From: Novakomyces olei
Taxonomy: Eukaryota > Ascomycota > Novakomycetes > Novakomycetales > Novakomycetaceae
Length of the DNA stretch: 64,000 bases
Direction of reading: 5' to 3'
Assembly (NCBI GenBank): GCA_016906335.1
Contig: JADEYG010000012.1
Coordinates: forward strand, 1,324,408 to 1,388,407
Both the position numbers and the translations under genes were made by a program. Of the stretch, positions 22,362 to 32,563 are shown one piece after another. The number at the start of each line of letters is the position of its first letter. The first letter of the stretch is position 1. The notes beneath the pieces were generated by a model, which was not told the origin of the DNA, did not search any database, and was given only the letters and a program-made list of their open reading frames with translations.

Positions 22362-24195
22362 AAGAGTCGCGCAGATCCTGTTTCTGTGTTCATATTTATC
22401 TATCCCGACACGTGAAATTGAGGCAGATTATGTTTTCATGACGATTAGCCTGTTTCGGGTTATAAATCAATTTTTGGGCCGTATATGATTGGTCAGTCTA
22501 TTGTATTTAGCACGCTTTCGTTCTCTGTGTTCCAAATAAGTAATAGCCCTAATCGCGTTTCCGTGATTTTAATTTCGGCTCGCTTTAATTCATATTAGCA
22601 AGTAATACGTTCTAATTAAAATGTTGGTAAATAGCTCATACTTGATTTATTATTGGCATCGAGACATATAAGTAATCCAAAAACATACACAATAAACGCG
22701 CCTTAAATACTAGAATATTTATGTAACTGAGGGGTAAAGATACTTGAAATTAATAGACATGCTCGATAACGTTTAATAGTTTACGAATCTCCACAGCTGT
22801 AAATTCGAGCACGCGCAAGCACGCGATTGCAGATTTTATGCGAACTAGAAAAGCTTTAGACTGATTGATTGATGGACTGATTGACTAACTGCGTTTTGCC
22901 TTTGGCCAAATCAAAAATTAAGTTATACTTTAAATTATAACGTGCTTATTTGATTTTTTACCAAGCCCACGTACAACGCTATAACATGTCAGAAAAATCT
23001 CCCGCGGGCTTATCTGACTTCTTATGGGACGCGAACGTAATGGAAATTGACAATAGTAGGCTATTGGAGGATTCTAGGAGATTTTTTTAAAAAATATTTT
23101 GCATGTAAGCCTCAGGATTTATTGTGTATCGCTCTTAAATTCATATGTCAATGGCTTACTTCGGCTAAGGTTATCCTGGACGATACGCACGAATTATCCG
23201 TATTTAAAATAATCAAGTGGATCATTTGGAGATTTGATTGATACAGTGAAAAAGAATTTATGAAGTAGTAAATAAAATAGGCTTCATGTGCCAGCCTCGA
23301 TTTCAAGTTCTTTTGCAGCAATTGCGTCAATTAGAAGATCAGCGAAACATCGGTCAAACACAATTCCGTAAACTATTCTAGCGCCTTCTCAGCATTGCCA
23401 GACATTGGCCCGTTTTGATATTCGATGTAGGTATTCTGTCGTCACCTCCGTTTATACAAATATCACCGGCGACATTGAGGCACTTCATACTTCCTCCGTG
23501 ACCTGGTCTGAGTTCACGGCTCCCGGCGACTGTTCAGATTCCAGACGCAGAGTCCACCTTGCTAGGAGCTCGGAATAGCCATTATTTAATCCTTCATATT
23601 GACTAAAAAGATTTGGGATGTATGTGCATACATCACATGGCGGCTATTTCCCGTATCAAGGTTCCAGGCACCAATGTTTTGCTTGGCGCTATGCGCATAG
23701 GAATCGGGTATCAGATAAGAGTTGCCTTCCTGGTCCCAGCCTCATGAATCAGCCAGTACACCTGAACAGTGGCAGGTCAAAACGACGGGCGCAAGCCGGC
23801 ACTCGAACGCAGCCCACTCATACTTATTTCTTTCGTCTAAAGCCACATTCCAGCTAACACGCCATTCCAACAAATAACGCTGTATCAGTCGCGACTACCC
23901 CTCACTTTGGATATATTTCTTGAGAGCACTTGTCGCGATATCACCGCCACTGCCATTGCCATCTCCATATAACCCCAGCGCTCGTACAGCCCCTTCATCA
24001 CCGGCACTGCCAGGTGACAGAGTTGGAATCGCCAGCAGTAGCTGCAATCGTGGAGGCCGCGACTCCGCCAAAAACACATTTCAAAAAGACACAAAGTCCT
24101 AGTCGTGTTGTGCTGAAATACGCAAGTGACAGGATTAAAATTAAAACCCATACGGAGATCAGTAGGCTAGCTATCAAAAAACTTGAGTAAGTAAC

Positions 24196-25014
24196 TCATA
24201 TGTTGAATCCCCGAAATCGTGCCATAAGACATTGATCATAATGCCAGTTGATAAGACGAGAATCGGGCTGGCGCGACTTATCCTCAAAATTTCTCAAATA
24301 TGCAAACCTGCCATGAAATTGCTTGGCCTCTCTGCCAAAAGAATGAATAATCAAGCGCTCCCCATACACATAAAAGCCCAGTTTGTATCTATCATATAAG
24401 CTGTGGATGCGCTTTTCAAGTACAATTCCATCTCGCTCACTGTACAGTGTAACCGATACTCGCTCTCCGGTGATTCTGTCCAAATATTGCTGTCCCAAGC
24501 TATACGGCACAATATGAGCAGCTGTTAATTCATCAGCATCGTATGCACCAGTCACAATGCACATTCCATCCCGAAGGAAAAGTTTCTCACGGAATGCAGA
24601 CTGGCGGCTAGAAGATCTTGAAGACCGGCTGACTGTTGACATGCCATCAGTATCGTGATATTTCTTCGATATTGATTTTCCCTGTGGCCCTGGGCGAAAT
24701 TGAAGCAACTCATGTGGTGGTTCTTTCAAAACGTAAGTGGCAGCAATTAAAGACTCTTCCGGCCCTACAGGCCGACCACTTTTCGTGAATAGTTCAATGT
24801 GCGGTGGCAAGTTAGAAACAATCCCCCTGAGAACACGATGCAAATAGGCCACTGTATCGACCGGGTTTGATCCCGTAGTCACGAATGCAAGCGGTACCGA
24901 CGCGAACGAAGAACCCCGTGATGTCTCCACATATGCGAAACCTTTATCGGGCCAGAATTCAGAGCTGATGTCGTAATCAATATCTTTGATCCATCCTTCT
25001 TCCTCTCCTGTCAT
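24196..25014 (-). CDS. HNH-nuclease-like protein, family member H5
   Basis: A 272-residue intact single-exon gene with an ATG start at 25014. It is the most diverged of the single-exon members: acidic start (TGEEEGWIKDIDYD), LQFRPGPQGKSISKK, STVSRSSRSSSRQS, FLRDGMCIVTG, TAAHIVPYSLGQQYLDR, RDGIVLEKRIHSLYDRY, LINWHYDQCLMARFRGF. RDGMCIVTG is close to the HNH_2 consensus. The Asn position is Asp (RDGI). It is followed on the right by an R-type foldback remnant (25099). Probably a live gene, function unknown. Confidence 0.82.
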   Translation of the reverse strand: MTGEEEGWIKDIDYDISSEFWPDKGFAYVETSRGSSFASVPLAFVTTGSNPVDTVAYLHRVLRGIVSNLPPHIELFTKSGRPVGPEESLIAATYVLKEPPHELLQFRPGPQGKSISKKYHDTDGMSTVSRSSRSSSRQSAFREKLFLRDGMCIVTGAYDADELTAAHIVPYSLGQQYLDRITGERVSVTLYSERDGIVLEKRIHSLYDRYKLGFYVYGERLIIHSFGREAKQFHGRFAYLRNFEDKSRQPDSRLINWHYDQCLMARFRGFNI

Positions 25015-25098
25015 GTTTGCGAAAAAGACGTCCAGATCGTGGTATCTATTATATAAATCAAATAGTGTATTTATTTATATGCATGTCCGTACGCAAGG

Positions 25099-25256
25099 CT
25101 AGATATATTAAGACGAAATTATGGCGAAATTCTACATATGTGTAATGTGATTCTTATTATGTGGAAGTTTAGTCAGGGTTTTTGTGTTTCCTTTACCATA
25201 ATTTTATATTGGAAAATCATTAATATATGAGAGCGGGGCCAGGGTTAGGGTTATTA
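25099..25256 (+). repeat. degenerate foldback R element (R0), 5' part
   Basis: It begins CTAGATATATTAAGACG and continues AAATTATGGCGAAATTC, then GTAATGTGATTCTTATTATG, TAGTCAGGGTTTTTGTG and ATTAATATATGAGAGCGGGG. These are the landmarks of the subtelomeric R copies (50494, 50702, 51318, 55092), with several substitutions. It ends in GGGTTAGGGTTA, a short telomere-type run. It is the only copy left of 36 kb, showing that the repeat reaches into the HNH region. Confidence 0.75.
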
Positions 25257-26033
25257 AGTCTGAAATAAAGGTAGGGTCAAGCAAAAACGCGTTTCAGGCG
25301 GCGGGAATAACTCTAGCGTTCGCTATTGCTTCAGCTAACGCGACATGGTAAATTATTATTCTTATATTTTCAACACTTTCTTGATATGATACTTAATAAA
25401 AAAATATACGAAGATGCTCGTCAGCCAACCAAAACACAAAGGCATATTGCATAAACATACAAATGTACAAATGTACAATGCCTTTGATTTTTACTTGAAC
25501 TCTTATGCGGAACTGGCAGATTCCAATCGTTGAAATCATTTTGATCGAAATCTATACAATGCACTAATTGAAACAAATACACTTAAACAGTAAAACAAAG
25601 TGTCACGTGACCATGTATTAATTTCGTTTACTTCACAAAGTCAAAACGCGAATTAATAATAAAATGTATGCTAGATGCAATATCATTAATTCGCTGATAA
25701 CGCGAATGCGCTTGTTTCTACAACGAACAGCACAACTAAAGGGCACAGAACTATGGGTTTGTATATTGTATAGGATAAAGACTAACAAAAGATTGTCGTT
25801 GACTTTTGTATGGCTATTTCTTTCCCTGGTTCGAAATTGCCATAGAGTAATAATTGAGTAAATTTAGTGAATTTGTTTCCAATCATTTGCGTTCGATTAT
25901 ATCATATTATATCATATTATATTACAAAAAAATAGATCTCACAAAGAAGCGACTAGCCAAGGCTAAGAGCACACCAAGTTTTACTCAAAATACAAATATA
26001 TTTTCGCCCAAGCGCCAGGTCAAAATTTTCATT
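25257..26033. other. AT-rich intergenic
   Basis: No gene recognised. Just before the broken HNH copy there is a triplicated ATTATATCAT-like run near 25896-25922. Confidence 0.45.
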
Positions 26034-26874
26034 ATGGAGGAGCACGAGCTAGACTATCGGACAAGTACAATGGGATGGGGCCCACCAATAGCGAGAGTAC
26101 TTGACTCGGAAGGCGTTCAGTTTGTGACTATTCCTCTTGATTTGGTCGGCAAGGCTGGTAGTGAGGGAGTTACGGTGGTGCGTTACGGTGGTGCGTTACC
26201 TCTAGTTTGTGGTAGAAAGCACTATTGAAAACGGTAAGCAAGATATTGAGTTAGTCCGTGCAGGTACAATTTGCAAAAGTACCGATCAATTGCTTTCGGG
26301 GGATACCCTGACACGTCCAAGCGCAGACAATCTCAAGTTTCGGTGTGGCCCACAAGGTAAATCATTATCGCGAAATTTCACGCCTTCAGGGTCAGATTCA
26401 ACTGTGAGCCGATCATCTCGAAGCTCCACTCGACAATCGCAGTTTCGCATCGAGACAATCAGTCGCGATTCGGGTTCTTGCTTAATCACAAAAGAGCGAA
26501 TGCGTTCGAGGCTTGTTACATGCCACATTGTACCATATAGCCTTGGGCAGTCCTTTCTTAATTCAGTAACTAATTTTGTCAATACTGGCCTACAAATTGG
26601 CCTGTACGATGTCCATAATGGGCTCACTTTACGCAGGGACCTGCATTTCAATTTTGATCATTATGAAATAGGTATTTGGACGGAGAATGGGGAGTATTTC
26701 GTACACTCTTTTCTCGGAGACGCAGATTACCATGGCAAAAAGCTGATATGGTTCTCTGAGATACCGGAAAGTGAGAAGCCTTTGCCTTTACTGCTTCAAT
26801 GGCATTATCAACAGTGTATAATGACGCGCTACCGAGGGTTTAAGGTGTCTATGAGTTTTCATGATGCTCATTAG
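26034..26874 (+). pseudogene. HNH family gene broken by a 13-bp tandem duplication and a nonsense codon (H6)
   Basis: The start (MEEHELDYRTSTMGW) and the rest of the family pattern are present: FRCGPQGKSLSRN, STVSRSSRSSTRQS, ISRDSGSCLIT, TCHIVPYSLGQSF, HNGLTLRRDLHFNFDHY, GIWTENGEYFVHSF, LLQWHYQQCIMTRYRGFKVSM. The frame shifts by one in the N-terminal domain, exactly where GTTACGGTGGTGC occurs twice in tandem (about 26169-26194). A TAG (26203-26205) follows in the downstream frame. The catalytic half (26209-26874) remains open with intact HNH residues, so the break looks recent. A very short intron here cannot be fully excluded but would be under 30 nt. Confidence 0.78.
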
Positions 26875-28319
26875 TACTTATGGCATTAGCATTTACGGCG
26901 TTTATCAAACTGGGGTTCGCAATGGATTGAGTTCGTGTGGTAGCTGCTTAAAGTATAAATTATGAATACGCTTTGGACTGCAAATATTGTTTAGTAATTC
27001 GAATTTACGGTCTATTGGCTAAGAGTATGGTGGGAAAACAATGTTACATAGTATGATTATGGCCCAACAGAATTTATGAGTTCAAATTTTAATGGCTAAA
27101 TGTTTTCCCTTTGTTAGGATTTTCTTCGGCCTTATTCTGCTGGCATTACGACGCGTTTATGAGCTATATTTCAGTACTCTTCATGCTTTTCCCACGATAA
27201 TTTGGAATTTGCATCAACGATTACTTATTCATAACAAAATGATGCTACTGACAGATATGGCGGCTACTGACTGGCTTGGGCGTTTTTGAATCTATGATAT
27301 GGCATGTAAAAACTTCACAAAATTTCAGCAACTCGAAGCAAGCACAAACTTTTGTGCGTCCTGGCATTAATTTTATAATACGAGAAGGCTTGGCGCACAT
27401 ATTGCGGCATTTTGAGGTTCATGCACAGACTGAATACCAAAATGCATTCCAGAACTAAGTGAATAACTGGCTTGACTTATGTATCTTTTATTCCTTCTGA
27501 TAGATAACGGTCGGTTGATCTCGAAGTTGTGACCATATAGTTGACGTGAGAACTCGGATCAAAATCTATAGGTACCATTGATCAAGCTTGTTCTGCGAGC
27601 ATGTCAATGTTATATAGCTAATTGCTATTTAGATAATGAAAATAGAGATTTAGAAGCTCGGAAAGTCACAGCGTTCATATCTTGTTATAGCTTGAAAATA
27701 TTATCCACTTATTAAAATAATTTGTTACAATTACTGCAGCAAGTGCTGTTCAGAAGGTTTTATTATCTAACTGATGGTAATAGAGAAAGATTAGTGCGAT
27801 TTCCCTGAGGGCAGAGGGATTTTATCAAGCATATTTAAACTATACCCTTTAAACCGGAATAGTGACAAAATGATAATGAAAGTTTTGTCATAATTATATT
27901 TTAATTTCAGCTGTACGGAACAGAACTAAGAGCCATGAATTACATAGAATCAACTTTCAATGTCTAGGTGGTACACTATATCACAAAGAGAACAAAGCCA
28001 TGAGCATTATCTGAAGAGAACGCGTTTAGTTCAAGTCAGAGTCTAAATAGACCAATACATGCGCTATTTGAAGAAACATAAACCAAAATTGGAGATGGAA
28101 CTGTATATAGATTGAACAAAAAAAGAAAATTTTAACAAAAATGGCCAGCTAGGGACAAACGGCTTTAGAAGCTTACAGGTTGAAATATGTTGAGCAGACA
28201 TTTACGTCATCGCCTAGGAGCTCTCAATTTGGTAATACTTGACGCGCCATGCTATTTTTATAATTAATCAAGCCCCTATCAAGTATACCATATTCGCAAC
28301 GTTCTATATAATAAATAAT
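26875..28319. other. intergenic, no gene recognised
   Basis: About 1.45 kb, AT-rich, only short frames. It separates the HNH region from the catabolic cluster. Confidence 0.5.
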
Positions 28320-30663
28320 CTACTTAATAGGCACATGACTCGCCTGGTCTTCCTTTGGAGGCACTGGACTCATTTCTACAATACTAGTTTCACTAGCATC
28401 AATTGCTTCGAGGGTTTTGCTGTTCCCGGTGATGTCAGCATAAATTCGCTTGGCCATTCCGAAAATTTGCTTATGGCCATCATATATCGGTAGCAAAATG
28501 ATGATTGAAGCAGCAAAAAACGCCCATATAAATGCCACTACTATCCAACCACGGAAGAAAGCTTTGCTAAAAATGCTGTTTGGTTAGCTTGTTTGTTTGC
28601 CTGATTGAGCACAAATAGACGACTCAATGAAAACCGAAAACAGAAATAGTAACATTATCAAATACAAAAACGACAAGAGCACATACTATTTTGAACCGTA
28701 TAGAGGAAGCGGGAAGAGCACGAGATAAAACAAGACAAAAAGCACAGAAAGGCCAATGCCAATATTTCGGGCCCTTATCATCCTTTTGTTGTACTCAAGC
28801 TCATGAGCAGCATCAATTTCATGTGTTACCGCCATGTGTGCGTGCTTTGCTATCATGTCCGTGTCTTGCACCAATTCGATCTCCTTGAACTTGCTGAAAT
28901 CGAAATTGCTAGGCTTAATGAAAATGATAATGGGTACATAAATCAGCGGCACGCCTATTGCTACTGTGTTTCCCGCAGCTAGAGCCTCATACGTAGAGAG
29001 TGACGTCAGAGTAACCGTGCCCGATTGACTATAGGCATAACCAATCCACACAGCTATAGAAGTCAAGCTGCTGATAATGGTGCCGAATATAAATGCGTAC
29101 TTGCTCATGCGTCGGCTTGTGAGAGACAAAAACATGCTGACGATAGCAGAGTCTACGACAATACCGCTAACTGTCGTGATAAAGGAAACATCAAATCCCG
29201 CATTTGCGAGTCCGATGGCTAGTCCAATAATTACACATCCAACACACACGACAGCGACATGGCTAGTGACCCGCAATTGCCTCCCAGTCGCGTTAGGTCT
29301 GAGATACGCTTTAAATACGTCGTAGGTGAATAACGCAGACATTGCAACAATTTCTGAGCTGTAGGCAGCAGTCACTGCCATAAAAAGCATAAGTAGAACC
29401 ATTACTGCACCAGACCTGCCTGCAACAGCGTAAGCACCAAAGGGCATTACAAGTCCTGCGTTGATCTGCTCCGTGGTCATTGGATTTGGATAAGTGGGAA
29501 AGCTCGGTAGAACTTCGGAAGCAGCGCATGCAAGTCCGAGTGTAGTCGCAAGGCAAAAAGGTATGGTAAACCAGCAGAGCCCACCTATGCAGTAAGAAAA
29601 TATACTCTAAAAGCAAACAAATATGGAAATGCCAAAGAAAACAATGAAGCTTATACCTAGCACGTAGCCAGCGAGAGTAGACGCAGGGTCAGCACTCAAT
29701 GCTTTTTGAAATAATTGACTATCGACCGACGCAGCCCATCCCTGTCGCATAAGCATTAGAAAAATGTGAGCTACTTACGGCTCCAAACAGTACAAGACCG
29801 AAAAGGCCTCCACTCCGTGAAGTCATTGTTAAAAATGATCCCAGGTAGTTTCCCTCAATCGGGCGACGAGTAGCAGCTTCTTGAAGCAAATCATACATCC
29901 GGTCTGGACTGCCAATGACATTTCCAGTTGCATAAGTGATGAAAAGAGAGGTGAGCATGATTGTGTAAATGACAATTGTATGCATTCCATCAGAGATGAA
30001 TGCTGCTTTGATGCCACCAGCTAGGGTATAAACAGTTACACCAATGGGAAATAATACAATGGCTGCTTCGCGATTCATTCCTGTCATTGCAGCAAACACA
30101 GAGCTACCGTTGATTAACAAGTTAGCAGAGTATGTAATCTGCTGAATCAAAGAGTAGATGCACATGACAATATGTGCACCGTTTCCATAACGCAAACGAA
30201 TCACTTCTTGAAACCTGACAAAGTTAAAAATCACAATAGTCATAAACAAAAGCATAATCGCATACGTATGGGCGTTGGGAGCTTTCCGCTTAAGCTCAAT
30301 TGCAACTGTCGCAAAGATAATGATTTGCACACAAGCACCTGCGCCATACCACCACGGCCCTGCTACGCCGAGATTGTATGCTGAAGTGGCACTTTAAATT
30401 TTTGTTAGCTCAGTCAAACGGAATCAAGAGTTATCTTACCTCAAAAGCAGTGTGCTTCCAATGGTCCAGGATGACACAACGGCGGAGCATATTAGTCCAG
30501 TGTGAATTGAACGATTGGCTGTCATGCTCATTTCAGAAGTTTGATACTCGTTCATGTAACGACTAAGTAAGAACGATAAGACGACCATTACTGCAGCGAA
30601 GCCAAAGCCAAGCCCAACAACGAGGCCGTAGCCCATAGATTGCGAAAAAAAAGTGCCATCCAT
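28320..30663 (-). CDS. DUR3: urea/solute:cation symporter, DUR3 type, five exons
   Basis: Minus-strand exons 30663-30440, 30391-29779, 29741-29657, 29584-28687 and 28575-28320 encode 691 residues, the usual DUR3 length. Introns are 48, 37, 72 and 111 nt with GT..AG ends, and every junction restores family sequence: LLLSATSAYNLGVAGPWWYG, FGA/GWAAS, GYVLGGLCWFTIPF, YGSKYIFSKAFF. The sodium:solute symporter features are the many membrane helices, QEVIRLRYG, LAGGIKAAF.SDGMHT (the SSS signature region) and AAYSSEIVA. It would lie in the plasma membrane and take up urea or a related small amide with a proton or cation. It is divergent from lamB across 386 bases, so the true substrate may be a lactam or another ureide-like nitrogen source. 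Confidence 0.88.
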
Positions 30664-31049
30664 TCTTTGCGACTGCTATGAATCAGACTTGGATAAGTTT
30701 GAGGAGCTGCGAGCTTTATGCAGACAAGGCGCTATGAATTTATTACGCTTTTTGGATTGCTCTTGAATGCATATCGATTTATGGAGTCGTGTTTGTTATC
30801 TTGCAGTAAGTTGGGGTAGGGTCCCAAAAAGGAAGGTCTAGTGACGCTATCGATAGAACATCGGCAATTCTTGTATAGGAACAGTGGAGTATTTGGGGTA
30901 ATTATGATCTTTCCTTCTATAGATGGAAATAAGTTGATAGATAGGCGGCAAAGCGATGTCTGATGCTGCTATACGTGGGATGCCGTGAAATTAAAAGAGC
31001 AATGAGAATTCCACCTCAAGAATCGTAAATTCAACATTGTCTACAAACC
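30664..31049. promoter_or_regulatory. bidirectional promoter with GATA-core sites, DUR3-lamB
   Basis: The 386 bases lie between two divergent starts. GATA-core words occur at 30796-30800 (TTATC), 30847-30856 (CTATCGATAG, a palindrome) and 30936-30944 (GATAGATAG). Clustered GATA sites are the usual target of fungal nitrogen-regulatory GATA factors, which fits the catabolic genes on both sides. Factor binding is inferred. Confidence 0.55.
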
Positions 31050-31947
31050 ATGGGTCTTCGCAAGATTGAGATTAACTGCGATATGGGCGAGGGCTACGGC
31101 AAGTGGAAGATGGGTCCGGACGAAGAGCTCATGCCTCTCATCGATTCTGCAAACGTAGCTTGTGGGTTTCATGCGTATGTTTTTCAGTGGCAAAACAGTG
31201 AGAAAATAAAAGAGAAGCTAAAACATCACATAACCGAAAACATTGAAGTATAATTCTCATTTTTAATCTAGTGGCGACTACAATATAATGCCGCGTATGG
31301 TGAAACTTGCAAAGCAGCACAACGTCCGTGTTGGATCGCATCCTGGTCTACCCGACATGATAGGATTTGGCCGAAGAGCCATTGCAATATCTCCGGAAGA
31401 AATTTATAATATCGTGATGTATCAAACCGGAGCGCTTAAAGCATTTTTAGACGCTCAAAATTGGCCTTGTAAGTTGGACAGCTTCAAAAAGGCGGCTAAC
31501 ATGAATACAGTGTGTTACATTAAACCTCATGGACAGCTGTATTTCTATGTGGCCGAGAACGATGATATAATGCGTGCTGTGCTGCGCGCAGCTAAAGATT
31601 TCAAGGTCCCTGTGATGGGCGCCAAAAATGATCATTACAAAACAATGGCAACAGAAATGGGGGTGGAGCTAATTGAAGAGTTTTATGTCGATATAGACTG
31701 GAACAAGGACCGAAAACTAGTTCCTGTCAAGCCCGGTTCGTACAAAGCACCAGAGACAATTTATACAAATATTCTGTCGTGCGGTCTAGAGGACACTACA
31801 GTTGACAATGAGGGGAACAGACTGAAAATGGGATTTGATAGGGTACCCTTCACCGTGTGTTTACACAGCGATATGCCATCGGCGTTGGAGAACGTCAAAG
31901 CCGCTCGAGAAGCGGTAAACCGCATTAATGAGCAACGATTTAGTTAG
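31050..31947 (+). CDS. lamB: LamB/YcsF family protein (5-oxoprolinase subunit A-like), one intron
   Basis: Exons 31050-31174 and 31272-31947 give 266 residues. The 97-nt phase-2 intron (GTATGT..TCTAG) interrupts the conserved CGFHAGD motif. The family signatures are [12 protein letters not shown] at the N-terminus, [42 protein letters not shown] and CLHSDMPSA. In bacteria this family (PxpA) opens 5-oxoproline with PxpB/PxpC and ATP; in Aspergillus nidulans lamB is needed with lamA for 2-pyrrolidinone use. It lies 616 bases upstream of the lamA homologue on the same strand, an arrangement that supports joint action in the cytosol. Substrate inferred from family and neighbours. Confidence 0.9.
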
Positions 31948-32563
31948 CAAGTAAATTAGTTTATTTCTCTACTCCTCCTAATTTGGAGTTCTACTTTTCT
32001 AAGTATCTTCATTAGAAATATAATATAGATCTCAGTAGATTCGAAGCTTCGTAGAAACGTAAACACGTAACAATAAAATAATCGTGCCGCAAAGCCAACA
32101 AAAAACAGGCATCAATCGAAGTGAGTGTGCGTAATGATTTTGGCTGAATGGGTTGAAATATTATTTGGAGACTAAATAATTCAATGACCCCCTTCATCAA
32201 CAGTTATAGTTGGGGTAAGTCCCAGATAAAGCCGCGGTCATTCTTCTCCATTCATCAGAAATGGCGCGTATCTTGAACGAATTCTGAAAGAAATGACGCT
32301 TAATCTCAGCGGATATTAGATACAATAGTGTCTTATCTATATGGATGGGTGAGGAGTGTCTTGGAGATGCAACATTGTGAAGGCGCTTCTAGGTTTGTTA
32401 TATACCCCAAGCCACAAGCAATGGGGATAAACAACTTTATTGTTAGTCTCATATTTTTGCATTCGAACCGAGTTTGCGCTTGCTATAGCCGTCATCCCAC
32501 GTAACGAATTTGACAAATTTGAGCCTTGAGCTGCGGCTACTGACCTTTACACAAAACAAAAAG
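31948..32563. other. lamB-lamA intergenic
   Basis: 616 bases without a gene. It contains the lamB 3' flank and the lamA promoter, with a few TTATC (GATA-core) words such as at about 32333. No repeat recognised. Confidence 0.45.

Larger units (their letters stand above)
20415..24195. other. 3.8-kb stretch without an assignable gene
   Basis: Only short overlapping frames. 21580-22200 is clearly richer in GC than its surroundings and has open frames on both strands (132 codons plus, 86 minus), proline-, serine- and lysine-rich, with no domain. 23890-24080 is another GC-rich island with a 60-codon minus frame ending GDIATSALKKYIQSEG. These may be decayed genes or exons of an unrecognised gene. 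An inverted repeat (21408-21515) and a direct repeat (22230-22361) are listed separately. Confidence 0.4.

Noticed and set aside
23780-23840. Possible tRNA: a TTCGAGT-like T-loop on the minus strand
   Set aside because: The closing base pair of the T-stem is missing and no acceptor or anticodon arm can be folded. No convincing tRNA was found in the window.
26169-26205. Very short intron rescuing H6
   Set aside because: A GT..TAG segment here would be under 30 nt, shorter than any intron supported in the window, while the exact 13-bp duplication explains the frame change.
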